From the NCBI GenBank assembly GCA_003695725.1, contig RFHX01000022.1:1-16554 (forward strand): 16,554 nt of DNA, read 5' to 3'. Made by a program: the position numbers and the translations under genes. Shown one piece after another: positions 7,613 through 15,091 of the stretch. Below the pieces are notes generated by a model. The model was not told the origin of the DNA. It searched no databases and saw nothing but the letters and a program-made list of their open reading frames with translations. This DNA comes from J061 sp003695725 [NCBI: Candidatus Schekmanbacteria bacterium] (lineage in GTDB: Bacteria; Schekmanbacteria; GWA2-38-11). Every line of letters begins with the position of its first letter. Positions within the stretch are counted from its first letter, which is position 1.

Positions 7613-8824
7613 ATGAAAGCCGTTATACTTGCAGGTGGAAGAGGAAGCAACTTAAATCCAATAACAGAAACTCGTTCAAAGACAATGATAAATATATGCG
7701 GAAAACCTGTCCTTGAATATACAATTCTTGGATTAAAGGATGCAGGCATTGCCGATTGTTGCATTGTTGTTGACCATAAAGGAGAAAAGATAAAAGAATA
7801 TTTTGAAAGCGGAGAGAAACTTGGAGTTTCCATAACTTATGTTGAACAGAAACCGCCAAAGAATATTGGCGGTGCTTTGATGTCTTCAGCAGACCGCTTT
7901 TCAGAAGGCGGATATTTTTTGCTCGTTTATGGCGATGTTGTTTTTTCCTCAAATATTTTTTTGACTACATTGATGTCCTTTAATTCTCTCAAAGGCGCAA
8001 TCGCTACCATATGCATTCCTCCTGCACCGGGACAATATGGAAATATATATATGAACGAAGAGGTGCAGATAACTAAGATTATTGAAAAACCGGAGCATGA
8101 AAAATTTGGGAATTATATTCTTGCAGGTGTTTTCGTTTTGCCTGTAAGTTTCTTTGAGCTTCTGAATGCAGCAAAATGCGACATAGAAAAAGCCTTTGAT
8201 TCTCTCATAAAAACAAATGGCTTGCATGCATCGATTTATGAAGATGATTGGATTGATATTGGATACCCATGGAATATAATCGATGCAAATAAGATACAGA
8301 TGAAAAAAATTAAAAAAACAAGCATTTCACCTTCAGCGCATATAGAGGAGAATGTGACAATAAAAGGTCCTGTAGTGGTAGAAGACAATGTTATTATCAA
8401 AGCAGGTGCAACAATAATAGGCCCATGCTACTTAGGGGAGGGATGTTTTGTTGGTAATAATTCACTCATCAGAGAATATACATCTCTCGGAGCAAAAAGT
8501 GTAGTGGGATTTGGTGTTGAAATCAAAAACAGCATAATTTTTGAACGAGCTGCTATAGGAAGATTGTCATTTATTGGCGATAGTGTAATAGGCGAAGGTG
8601 TTGATATAGGTCCAAATGTTGTAACAGTCAATCGTGATATTGACAGACAAACAATCAAGACAGAAATTAAGGGGAAGAAGATTGACAGCAAACTTGAGAA
8701 GTTGGGAGCTTTTGTAGGAGACAATTCTATCATAGGTGCAAGCAATACAATTCTGCCGGGTATGATAATACCACACAAAGCAAAGTTAAAACATAAAGGG
8801 TCTATACATAACGGCGATTTATAA
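7613..8824 (+). CDS. GlmU-like sugar-1-phosphate nucleotidylyltransferase with degenerate beta-helix
   Basis: Predicted nucleotidylyltransferase, probably UTP plus GlcNAc-1-phosphate to UDP-GlcNAc. It has 403 residues, close to the short archaeal-type bifunctional GlmU-like enzymes (about 400) and shorter than bacterial GlmU (about 450). The N-terminal Rossmann-like domain opens with MKAVILAGGRGSNLNPITET and has the acceptor motif CGKPVLEYTI, LLVYGDVVF and WIDIGYPW. The usual Arg after the G-rich loop is Asn13 and the usual PK is SK (S22-K23), so the signature is atypical. From about 245 a left-handed beta-helix of hexapeptide repeats follows. By alignment to E. coli GlmU, the acetyltransferase catalytic His is Arg (R317, in GRLSFIGDS) and the conserved Asn is Asp (D331, in VDIGPN), so acetyl transfer is unlikely. 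The context with glmS supports an amino-sugar role; another sugar nucleotide is possible. Confidence 0.8.
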   Translation: MKAVILAGGRGSNLNPITETRSKTMINICGKPVLEYTILGLKDAGIADCCIVVDHKGEKIKEYFESGEKLGVSITYVEQKPPKNIGGALMSSADRFSEGGYFLLVYGDVVFSSNIFLTTLMSFNSLKGAIATICIPPAPGQYGNIYMNEEVQITKIIEKPEHEKFGNYILAGVFVLPVSFFELLNAAKCDIEKAFDSLIKTNGLHASIYEDDWIDIGYPWNIIDANKIQMKKIKKTSISPSAHIEENVTIKGPVVVEDNVIIKAGATIIGPCYLGEGCFVGNNSLIREYTSLGAKSVVGFGVEIKNSIIFERAAIGRLSFIGDSVIGEGVDIGPNVVTVNRDIDRQTIKTEIKGKKIDSKLEKLGAFVGDNSIIGASNTILPGMIIPHKAKLKHKGSIHNGDL

Positions 8825-8875
8825 CATCTTGTTTCAAAATGCTGATTAAAAAGAAAATGAAGGCAGTCCAATAAT

Positions 8876-10687
8876 ATGTGCGGCATAAGTGCAATAGCAG
8901 GGAAAAGTGATATTGCAGCGAAACTTCTGCATTCAATAAAGAATCTCGAATATCGGGGATATGATTCCTGCGGTATGGCAGTGTCTGGACAAAATGGAAT
9001 TGTAGTAAGAAAGAATATTGGCACTGTTGAGGAAGTCAATAAAAAAGAGCAGCTTGTGGGAATGAATGGAAATCTTGGCATTGCCCATACTCGCTGGGCT
9101 ACACATGGAGGAGTTTCGAAAGAAAACAGTCACCCTCATACAGGATGCACATCCGACTTTACAGTCGTCCATAATGGTATAGTCTCAAATTACAAAGAGA
9201 TTAGAAAAGAGTTGGAGAAGAAGGGGCATAAGTTTACTTCAGAGACAGATACTGAAGTAATTCCACATCTTGTAGAGGAGTACTACAAGGAAAGCAAGTC
9301 AGTGGAAAACGCCGTTGTTGCGGCGCTTCGCAAATTAAAAGGCACATATGCATTTGCGCTGATAACAAGCTGTGATAAAGGGACAATCTATTGCGCAAAG
9401 AATGAAAGCCCTCTTGTCATAGGCATTGGCGATAGTGAAATGTTTGTTGGCTCCGATGTAAATGCATTTATTGATTTTACTAAGAACATAGTCTTTTTAA
9501 ACAATGGCGAATATGCAATAGTCAACAATGATTCGTATGTAATAAAAGATATGCACACCTGTACAGAGGTTTCCCGCGAGATAAAAAAGATTGAGTGGGA
9601 CGCAGAGATGGCTAAGAAAGGCGGTTATCCCCACTTTATGCTAAAGGAGATATATGAACAGCCAAATACAGTCTTAAATGCAATGAAAATAAGCAGAGAT
9701 GAGATACAAAGATTGGCTGAAATGATTCATAATTCGGATATCTCATATTTTATTGGTATTGGCACTACATACTATGTAGGTTTGATAGCCCAATATTATT
9801 TTTCCAAAATTTGCGGCAGGTATATACCGGTTATATCGTCAGATGAATTCGAAAATGTGGCAAGCGTAACAGATAAGAGTGTTGTAATTGCCATTTCCCA
9901 ATCAGGCGAGACATATGATACTCTTCGTGCTTTGAGATTTGCGAAAGAGAGGGGGGCTCAAACAGCGGCAATTGTAAATGTTATTGGCTCATCGATGTCT
10001 AGAGAAGTTGATTTTGCCATAATGCAAGGCTCAGGGCCAGAGATATGTGTTTTGAGTACAAAGGCGGCGCTTGCCCAGATTGTGTTATTGATGAGGACCG
10101 CAATTGAATATGCTATTAAGGAAAGGGGAAAAAATGGCAGAGAAGCCAAAGAATTCGAAAAAACTATGAATGAAACTTCTCCCTCCATTGAACGCCTTCT
10201 AAATGAATATCAGGGAATAATACGCAATATAGCTTATGCAAATGCCAATGTCCATAATTGGCTCTATTTAGGTAGAGGAATATACTATCCTGTTGCTCTT
10301 GAAGCTGCGCTTAAAATGAAGGAAGTAACATATCTTCATGCAGAAGGGATGCCGGGCGGTTTTATGAAGCATGGAACAATCTCGCTTATAGATGAATCAA
10401 TGAATAGTCTTGTTTTTGTTCCGCCAAAGAAAGAAGAAACGATTTATGAACTTACCTTGAGCGGAGTCGAGGAAATACGCGCAAGAAAGGGAAAAGTCAT
10501 AGGGATACACTTTGGCGCTCCACTAGAGTTATTCGACGAAAGTATATGCATCCCTGAAGCGCCTGAGCTTATTTCACCCCTTATAGAGTTGGTGGCAGGA
10601 CAACTTTTTGCATATTATACGGCAACAGCATTGAAGAGAAATGTAGATAAGCCAAGGTCTCTCGCTAAATCGGTAACGGTGGCATAG
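8876..10687 (+). CDS. glmS: Glutamine--fructose-6-phosphate aminotransferase (isomerizing)
   Basis: Makes glucosamine-6-phosphate from fructose-6-phosphate and glutamine, the first committed step to UDP-GlcNAc. The 603 residues are near the E. coli length. The start is set by MCGI, since Cys2 must become the N-terminal nucleophile after Met removal. The glutaminase domain shows YRGYDS, HTRWATHG (71-78) and HPH. Two SIS domains follow: IGIGTTYYVG and ISQSGETYDT in the first, and LGRGIYYPVALEAALKMKE in the second. Catalytic H499 (KHG) and the C-terminal K598 in PRSLAKSVTVA match known GlmS residues. The loop before KHG reads EGMPGGFM rather than the usual EAYAAGEL, a notable variant near the active site. 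The next gene starts directly after its stop, so the two are coupled. No glmS ribozyme-like leader is expected or seen in the 51-base gap upstream. Confidence 0.96.
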   Translation: MCGISAIAGKSDIAAKLLHSIKNLEYRGYDSCGMAVSGQNGIVVRKNIGTVEEVNKKEQLVGMNGNLGIAHTRWATHGGVSKENSHPHTGCTSDFTVVHNGIVSNYKEIRKELEKKGHKFTSETDTEVIPHLVEEYYKESKSVENAVVAALRKLKGTYAFALITSCDKGTIYCAKNESPLVIGIGDSEMFVGSDVNAFIDFTKNIVFLNNGEYAIVNNDSYVIKDMHTCTEVSREIKKIEWDAEMAKKGGYPHFMLKEIYEQPNTVLNAMKISRDEIQRLAEMIHNSDISYFIGIGTTYYVGLIAQYYFSKICGRYIPVISSDEFENVASVTDKSVVIAISQSGETYDTLRALRFAKERGAQTAAIVNVIGSSMSREVDFAIMQGSGPEICVLSTKAALAQIVLLMRTAIEYAIKERGKNGREAKEFEKTMNETSPSIERLLNEYQGIIRNIAYANANVHNWLYLGRGIYYPVALEAALKMKEVTYLHAEGMPGGFMKHGTISLIDESMNSLVFVPPKKEETIYELTLSGVEEIRARKGKVIGIHFGAPLELFDESICIPEAPELISPLIELVAGQLFAYYTATALKRNVDKPRSLAKSVTVA

Positions 10688-11392
10688 ATGAATAAGGACC
10701 ATTTTCCTGAAGAACTTTTGCTTAAATATTTTTTTACTAATATTCCTAATTTTTTGAAACCAATTTTTCCTGATAATGAGCCTGTTTGGACTCCTCTTAA
10801 AGAACTGAAATCTTTTTTTGAAAAATTTAAAACCTATAAAATTGAAATTGAAATTCCAGATGGAGTCGTTTTGAAGGGTGAAAGAATATTCATTGGCGAG
10901 GGCACTACGATCGAGCCGGGAGTAATGATCAGAGAGCCTGCAATCATAGGAAGAAATGTAGAAATAAGACAGGGGGCATATTTTAGGGGCAATGTAATAG
11001 TGGCTGACAATTGTGTGGTAGGACATGCAACTGAGTTGAAGCACTCGATTATGCTTGAAGGCGCTCATGCGCCACATTTCAATTATCTTGGAGACAGTAT
11101 TCTCGGTCAAAAGGTAAATCTTGGCGCAGGGACAATATTGTCAAATTTCAAGATGACTGAAAATAAGATGGTTGTAGTGGATTTCAATGGAGAAAAGATT
11201 GATACAGGATTGAGAAAATTCGGAGCATTGTTAGGAGATTTTTCCGAAACAGGTTGTAATGCAGTCCTGAATCCGGGAACTATCGTAGGACCTAACTCCT
11301 TGATATATCCGCTTTCTCTTGTCCGCGGCTATATTGCGCCGAAAACGATTTATAAATTGAGACAGCATATTGAAAGGACTGAAAAAAAATAG
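10688..11392 (+). CDS. GlmU-like beta-helix N-acetyltransferase, stand-alone
   Basis: Likely acetyl-CoA:glucosamine-1-phosphate N-acetyltransferase, equal to the C-terminal half of GlmU. The 234 residues comprise a helical N-terminal part (1-55) followed by a left-handed beta-helix with hexapeptide repeats (IGEGTT, IEPGVM, IGRNVE and so on). The region PHFNYLGDS (129-137) carries H130 and Y133, matching the catalytic His and Tyr of E. coli GlmU, and VNLGAGTILSNF (143-154) carries N144 and the later Asn. Close relatives with APHFNY..DS are annotated as GlmU-like transferases, from memory. It has no nucleotidyltransferase domain. The ATG follows the glmS stop with no gap (TAGATG), so translation is probably coupled. 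Together with the upstream nucleotidyltransferase it would replace bifunctional GlmU. The substrate is inferred, not proven. Confidence 0.82.
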   Translation: MNKDHFPEELLLKYFFTNIPNFLKPIFPDNEPVWTPLKELKSFFEKFKTYKIEIEIPDGVVLKGERIFIGEGTTIEPGVMIREPAIIGRNVEIRQGAYFRGNVIVADNCVVGHATELKHSIMLEGAHAPHFNYLGDSILGQKVNLGAGTILSNFKMTENKMVVVDFNGEKIDTGLRKFGALLGDFSETGCNAVLNPGTIVGPNSLIYPLSLVRGYIAPKTIYKLRQHIERTEKK

Positions 11393-11411
11393 TTAGACGA
11401 TTATAGTGCCT

Positions 11412-12263
11412 ATGGAACAATCTAAGACTTTATATCTTGTCGATGGGACCGCCTATATATATCGCGGATTTTTTGCAATGCCGCATCTTTCAAATTCTTC
11501 AGGACTCCCTACAAATGCGATTCTTTCCTTTGTCAATATGCTGAAAAAATTCATCAATGAAATGAATCCAAAGAATTTAGCTGTTGCCTTTGACAGAAAG
11601 GAAGAAACCTTTAGGCATGAAGAATATGAAGAATATAAGGCAAATCGAGCCGAAATGCCCGACGAATTGATTCCTCAAATTCCATATATAAAGAAGATAG
11701 TAGAATTGATGAATATCAAAATTTTAGAAAAAGCAGGATATGAAGCAGATGATTTGATAGCAACGGCGGCAAAAAGAGCGGAAGCCGCGGGATATGATGT
11801 AGTGATAGTTAGCGCAGACAAAGATTTGATGCAAATTATAAATGATAAAATTAAGATGTATGACCCAATGAGAGACCGTTGGTATGATAAAGATGCAGTT
11901 GAAAAAAAATTTGGTGTGCCTCCGGAGAAAGTGAGAGATGTAATGGCTCTTATGGGAGATACTTCTGATAATATTCCGGGAGTGCCCGGAATAGGACCTA
12001 AGACGGCTGCTAAGTTGATATGTGAATATGGAAGCCTCGACAATCTTTTGCAGAATATTGATTCGGTCAAAAATAAAAAGTTGAAGGAAAGACTAAGAGA
12101 CCATTATGACGATGCTCTTTTAAGCAAAAATCTTGTTACTCTTGATTGTGATGCTCCCCTTGATTATGATATCGACGATTTGAAGAAAGAGGAACCAGAC
12201 AAAGAAGGGTTGACAAAGATATTCAGAGAGCTCGAATTCAAATCTCAGCTTCAGCTGTTATAA
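11412..12263 (+). CDS. Stand-alone 5'-3' exonuclease, DNA polymerase I N-terminal type
   Basis: Probable flap or 5'-3' exonuclease removing RNA primers or acting in repair. From the ATG it has 283 residues, the size of the exonuclease domain of DNA polymerase I. Metal-binding acidic motifs are all present: LVDGTAYIYR (D11), AFDR (D61), EADD (111-114), VSADKDL (D136, D138) and MGDTSDN (D183, D186), then the helix-hairpin-helix GVPGIGPKTA (190-199). The protein stops just where the polymerase I linker would begin (LEFKSQLQLL). No polymerase or 3'-5' exonuclease frame follows. It could therefore be a genuine stand-alone enzyme, known in several bacteria, or a polA split from its polymerase part. 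A GTG at 11406 is an alternative start two codons earlier; neither start has a good ribosome site. It lies 19 bases after the acetyltransferase and is probably transcribed with it. Confidence 0.9.
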   Translation: MEQSKTLYLVDGTAYIYRGFFAMPHLSNSSGLPTNAILSFVNMLKKFINEMNPKNLAVAFDRKEETFRHEEYEEYKANRAEMPDELIPQIPYIKKIVELMNIKILEKAGYEADDLIATAAKRAEAAGYDVVIVSADKDLMQIINDKIKMYDPMRDRWYDKDAVEKKFGVPPEKVRDVMALMGDTSDNIPGVPGIGPKTAAKLICEYGSLDNLLQNIDSVKNKKLKERLRDHYDDALLSKNLVTLDCDAPLDYDIDDLKKEEPDKEGLTKIFRELEFKSQLQLL

Positions 12264-12630
12264 TCAAAATAAGAAAAAATTTTCATTTGTTCGCTCTAAA
12301 TCAATTAATCTACCATTGTTTTGACAACAAGCTCTCAGCGTTTTTTTCTTCTACCGAAAATCTTTTTATAACCATTTGCTTCGTTTCCTATATATTTCGA
12401 AGAATTACTGCATCATTTTTTGAATTTGATGGTGTAAGTCTTTACATCAGAACAAGATGACTATTAATAAAATTTACCTTACCTAAACAATTCTTATAGT
12501 AGTCAGGAATAAATGAGTTGTTAAGTGAGATTGAGTATTTGACAAGTCTTCCTTTGTAAAAAGTTTTGACAGATAATTTTAAAGCTGTATAAGAGAAACG
12601 ATTCTTTGCACTTGAAAGGTGATGTAGTAA
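12264..12630. other. Gene-free spacer before the signalling cassette
   Basis: AT-rich, with no convincing gene. One frame stays open for about 70 codons but has no start codon and a Phe/Ile-rich, random-looking translation. A weak hairpin TTGTT-TTGAC-AACAA (12316-12330) lies ten bases before a run of seven T (12341-12347), a poor terminator candidate for the upstream operon. TTGACA occurs three times (12321, 12539, 12566); the last belongs to the likely promoter of the next operon. I found no sigma-54 type GG-N10-GC site on either strand. Confidence 0.5.
12566..12593 (+). promoter_or_regulatory. Likely sigma-70 promoter of the sensor operon
   Basis: A perfect -35 box TTGACA (12566-12571), a 16-base spacer and the -10 box TATAAG (12588-12593, 5 of 6). 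The start codon is 38 bases downstream, preceded by the ribosome site AAAGGTGAT (12615-12623). A second TTGACA 27 bases upstream has no -10 partner. Confidence 0.5.
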
Positions 12631-13593
12631 ATGCGCCGCAAAAAAAATATTCTATTTTTACTCTTATCTTTAGTAGTTATTTTAGTCGTAAGTCTTTTTA
12701 TAGCTTGCGATGATGGTCTTCAAGTATCTGATAATAAAGAGATGCCTTCCCTTTTGCAGAATAAAGTAGAACAAGAAAAAGAAATCATATATTTTGGTGT
12801 AATTTCACGATACAATCCTGTCCTGATGTATAAAAGATATCAGCCCGTAATGGATTACCTTTCAGAAAAGACTCCTTACATATTCAAGCTTAAACTTGGT
12901 TCTACATATGAAGAAGCGGTCAATAACCTGCATTACAATATAACTCAGGTTGCATCTTTAGGAGGTGTAACATTTTCTGAATCTTTTGTTAAATTTGGCG
13001 CGAGAGCAATACTTAGAAGCAAAAACGAAAATGGCAAGGGATATTACCAGAGCTATATAGTTACAAGAAAGGATAATGAGATAACAAGTCTTAAAGACCT
13101 AATAGGCAAAACATTTGCATTTGCTTCAATAAAATCAACATCTGGAAATCTTTATCCCCGCTACCTTCTTTGGAAGAACGGAATAAATCTCGAGGATTTG
13201 AAATATGTAAACTTGAAGCATCATGATGCTGTCGCAGTAGGAGTGTTAAAAGGCAAGTATTTTGCCGGAGCTTTAAAGGATGTTGCGGCAAAAAGTTTTC
13301 TTGCCAAAGGGTTAAAAGTAATCGCAAAATCAGAACCTATTCCATCGGTTCCGATAGTGGTAAGCAAAGATGCCGATCCTAAAATGGTAAGCGCTTTAAA
13401 AAAAGCGCTTCTTGCCGTTGACCCTGAAAAGCCGGAGTTCAAGGATATTGTTAAGGATTGGGATGATGAGTTCAAATACGGTTTTATAGAAGCATCTAAT
13501 GATGATTATAAAGTGATTCTCAAAATGATAAGAGATATTCCTGCAAAGTGCGGAGAATCATGCCATCCAAAAAATATTTTTGCTAAAGATTAG
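12631..13593 (+). CDS. PhnD-like periplasmic substrate-binding lipoprotein with CxxxCH C-terminus
   Basis: Predicted sensor-type solute-binding protein (320 residues) of the phosphate/phosphite/phosphonate (PhnD) family. Residues 1-25 form a lipoprotein signal with C26 in LFIAC. The mature domain begins IIYFGVISRYNPVLMYKRYQ and has the family pattern YLSEKT, then LKDLIGKTFAFASIKSTSG..YPRYLL and a later GALKD, typical of this fold. The end is unusual: CGESCHP with C307, C311 and H312, a CxxxCH arrangement. It is one residue longer than a standard heme site, so heme, metal or a disulfide are all possible. There are no ABC permease or ATPase genes nearby. Instead a histidine kinase starts three bases after its stop, so it probably acts as the ligand-binding partner of that kinase rather than in uptake. 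The ligand is unknown. Confidence 0.85.
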   Translation: MRRKKNILFLLLSLVVILVVSLFIACDDGLQVSDNKEMPSLLQNKVEQEKEIIYFGVISRYNPVLMYKRYQPVMDYLSEKTPYIFKLKLGSTYEEAVNNLHYNITQVASLGGVTFSESFVKFGARAILRSKNENGKGYYQSYIVTRKDNEITSLKDLIGKTFAFASIKSTSGNLYPRYLLWKNGINLEDLKYVNLKHHDAVAVGVLKGKYFAGALKDVAAKSFLAKGLKVIAKSEPIPSVPIVVSKDADPKMVSALKKALLAVDPEKPEFKDIVKDWDDEFKYGFIEASNDDYKVILKMIRDIPAKCGESCHPKNIFAKD

Positions 13594-13596
13594 ACA

Positions 13597-15060
13597 ATGT
13601 TTCAAATCAAGAGCTTGAAAACACAGTTTCTGTTATGGACATCATTGATTATATTCTGCCTTGTCTGTATAATCGGATATTTTGAGATTGTTGAACATAG
13701 AAATCTTCTAATTTCGAAGGTCAAAGAAAACGGAAGAATACTTGTCGAAACAATGTCTGCCGCCTGCATAAATACGATGCTTTATCAGGAGCTTGGATTG
13801 GTCGAAGAAGGAGGGTTGCTTGATAATTATATAGAAGAGATAATGGAAAGAAAAGAGCTTCATATCCGTTATGCGTATATTCTCGATGAAAGCAATCATG
13901 TGCTTGTAAGCAGTAATTTGAAAGAATTTGGGAAAAAACTGATAGATACAATTTCCTATCGTTCCTTTATTTCAAACAAGACACTTGAACAGGTTTATAA
14001 AGATGAAATTACAGGAGAGAAGATTCTTGATATTTCAACTCCTTTGTCTATTGCAGGAAAAAGGTGGGGGACTCTAAAGGTAGGATTTTCTCTCAAATTT
14101 ATAAAAGGGATAATCTTTGAGCACTATAAAAGAATCATTCTTTTTGCATTGATTTCGATGTGCCTTTCTATTGTAGTGATAAACTTTGTCTTTCTCAGAC
14201 TGACTAATCCACTGAAGAAACTTACGAACAGTATAAAAGAAATAAGTTCTCCTGATGAATTTAAAGAATTACCTATTGAATCAGCCGATGAGGTTGGAGA
14301 ATTAACACGAGAATTTAATGAGCTGATGGAAAGATTAAAGAAATCAATGAATGAGCTTGAACATGCTCAGAGAATTATGGCTTCTCAAGAAAAGTATTCT
14401 TCATTAGGTAGAGTTGCCGCCGGAATAGCCCATGAGATAAACAATCCCCTTGATGGAATACAGGATTGCATTAAACTGCTTGATAAGGATATTGAAGAAT
14501 CTGACAAAAAGAAAAAATATTTGCGAATGTCTTTTGAGGGATTGAAAAGAATTGAAAAGATTGTTAAGGGATTGCTCGATTTTTCAAGTGAAAGACCAAT
14601 TTCATTGAGAGAGGTCAATATAAATACTTTGATTTCTTCATCCACTGAAATATTGACTTTCAAGCTCAAAGAAAAAAATATCAAGTTGATAATAGAAAAT
14701 AGTCTCGATGGAGAAATCATAAAGATTGATTCATCAAAGATTCAGCAGGTTTTGATGAATCTTCTCTTAAACAGTATTGATAGTCTTGAAAATAAGGAGA
14801 ATGGTAAAATTATTTTAAAAATATCAAAAGATAAGGGGAATCTTATTTTAGAAGTTATCGACAACGGTATTGGCATCGCAAAAGAAGATATTGACAAGAT
14901 ATATGAACCTTTTTATACAACTAAGGAAGTAGGAAAGGGGACAGGATTAGGCCTTTCCATAACAAAGGGGATAGTTGAAGCATTTGGCGGTGAAATTCAG
15001 TGTAGAAGCACGCCGAATGTGGAAACAGTTTTTACCGTAATCATTCCGATTGCTAATTAA
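13597..15060 (+). CDS. Membrane sensor histidine kinase
   Basis: Sensor kinase of 487 residues. A first membrane helix (about 11-28) and a second (about 180-201) enclose a periplasmic domain of about 150 residues with a Cache-like pattern (YAYILDESNHVLVSS..., GTLKVGFSL). HAMP follows (about 202-254), starting LRLTNPLKKLTNSI. The kinase core has the phospho-acceptor H279 in GIAHEINNPLDG, an N box around N388-N392 (LMNLLLNSIDSL), DNGIGI (422-427), EPFYTTK (437-443) and GKGTGLGLSI (447-456). All catalytic boxes look intact, so it should phosphorylate. The HEINNPL form is shared with NtrB-like kinases that pair with sigma-54 activators, which matches the next gene. It should sense through the upstream binding protein or its own Cache-like domain. 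A Cys in AACINT (57) lies near the start of the periplasmic domain. Confidence 0.96.
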   Translation: MFQIKSLKTQFLLWTSLIIFCLVCIIGYFEIVEHRNLLISKVKENGRILVETMSAACINTMLYQELGLVEEGGLLDNYIEEIMERKELHIRYAYILDESNHVLVSSNLKEFGKKLIDTISYRSFISNKTLEQVYKDEITGEKILDISTPLSIAGKRWGTLKVGFSLKFIKGIIFEHYKRIILFALISMCLSIVVINFVFLRLTNPLKKLTNSIKEISSPDEFKELPIESADEVGELTREFNELMERLKKSMNELEHAQRIMASQEKYSSLGRVAAGIAHEINNPLDGIQDCIKLLDKDIEESDKKKKYLRMSFEGLKRIEKIVKGLLDFSSERPISLREVNINTLISSSTEILTFKLKEKNIKLIIENSLDGEIIKIDSSKIQQVLMNLLLNSIDSLENKENGKIILKISKDKGNLILEVIDNGIGIAKEDIDKIYEPFYTTKEVGKGTGLGLSITKGIVEAFGGEIQCRSTPNVETVFTVIIPIAN

Positions 15061-15091
15061 AATATCATCAAAATTTTAAAAGAAGATAGTA

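Noticed and set aside
8825-8875. glmS ribozyme or riboswitch upstream of glmS
   Set aside because: The gap is only 51 bases, too short for the ribozyme, and shows no matching fold.
8428-9081. Long minus-strand frame of 217 codons across the end of the GlmU-like gene and the start of glmS
   Set aside because: It is antisense to two well-supported genes, lacks a recognised domain and has shadow-like composition.
10574-11110. Minus-strand frame of 178 codons antisense to glmS and the acetyltransferase
   Set aside because: Antisense shadow of conserved genes, with no recognised motif or ribosome site.
12316-12347. Rho-independent terminator after the exonuclease gene
   Set aside because: The stem TTGTT/AACAA is AT-rich and ten bases away from the T-run; too weak to call.
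12270-12471. Open frame of about 70 codons without a start after the 5'-3' exonuclease, checked as a possible remnant of polymerase I
   Set aside because: Translation is Phe/Ile-rich with no polymerase or 3'-5' exonuclease motif, as expected from random AT-rich sequence.
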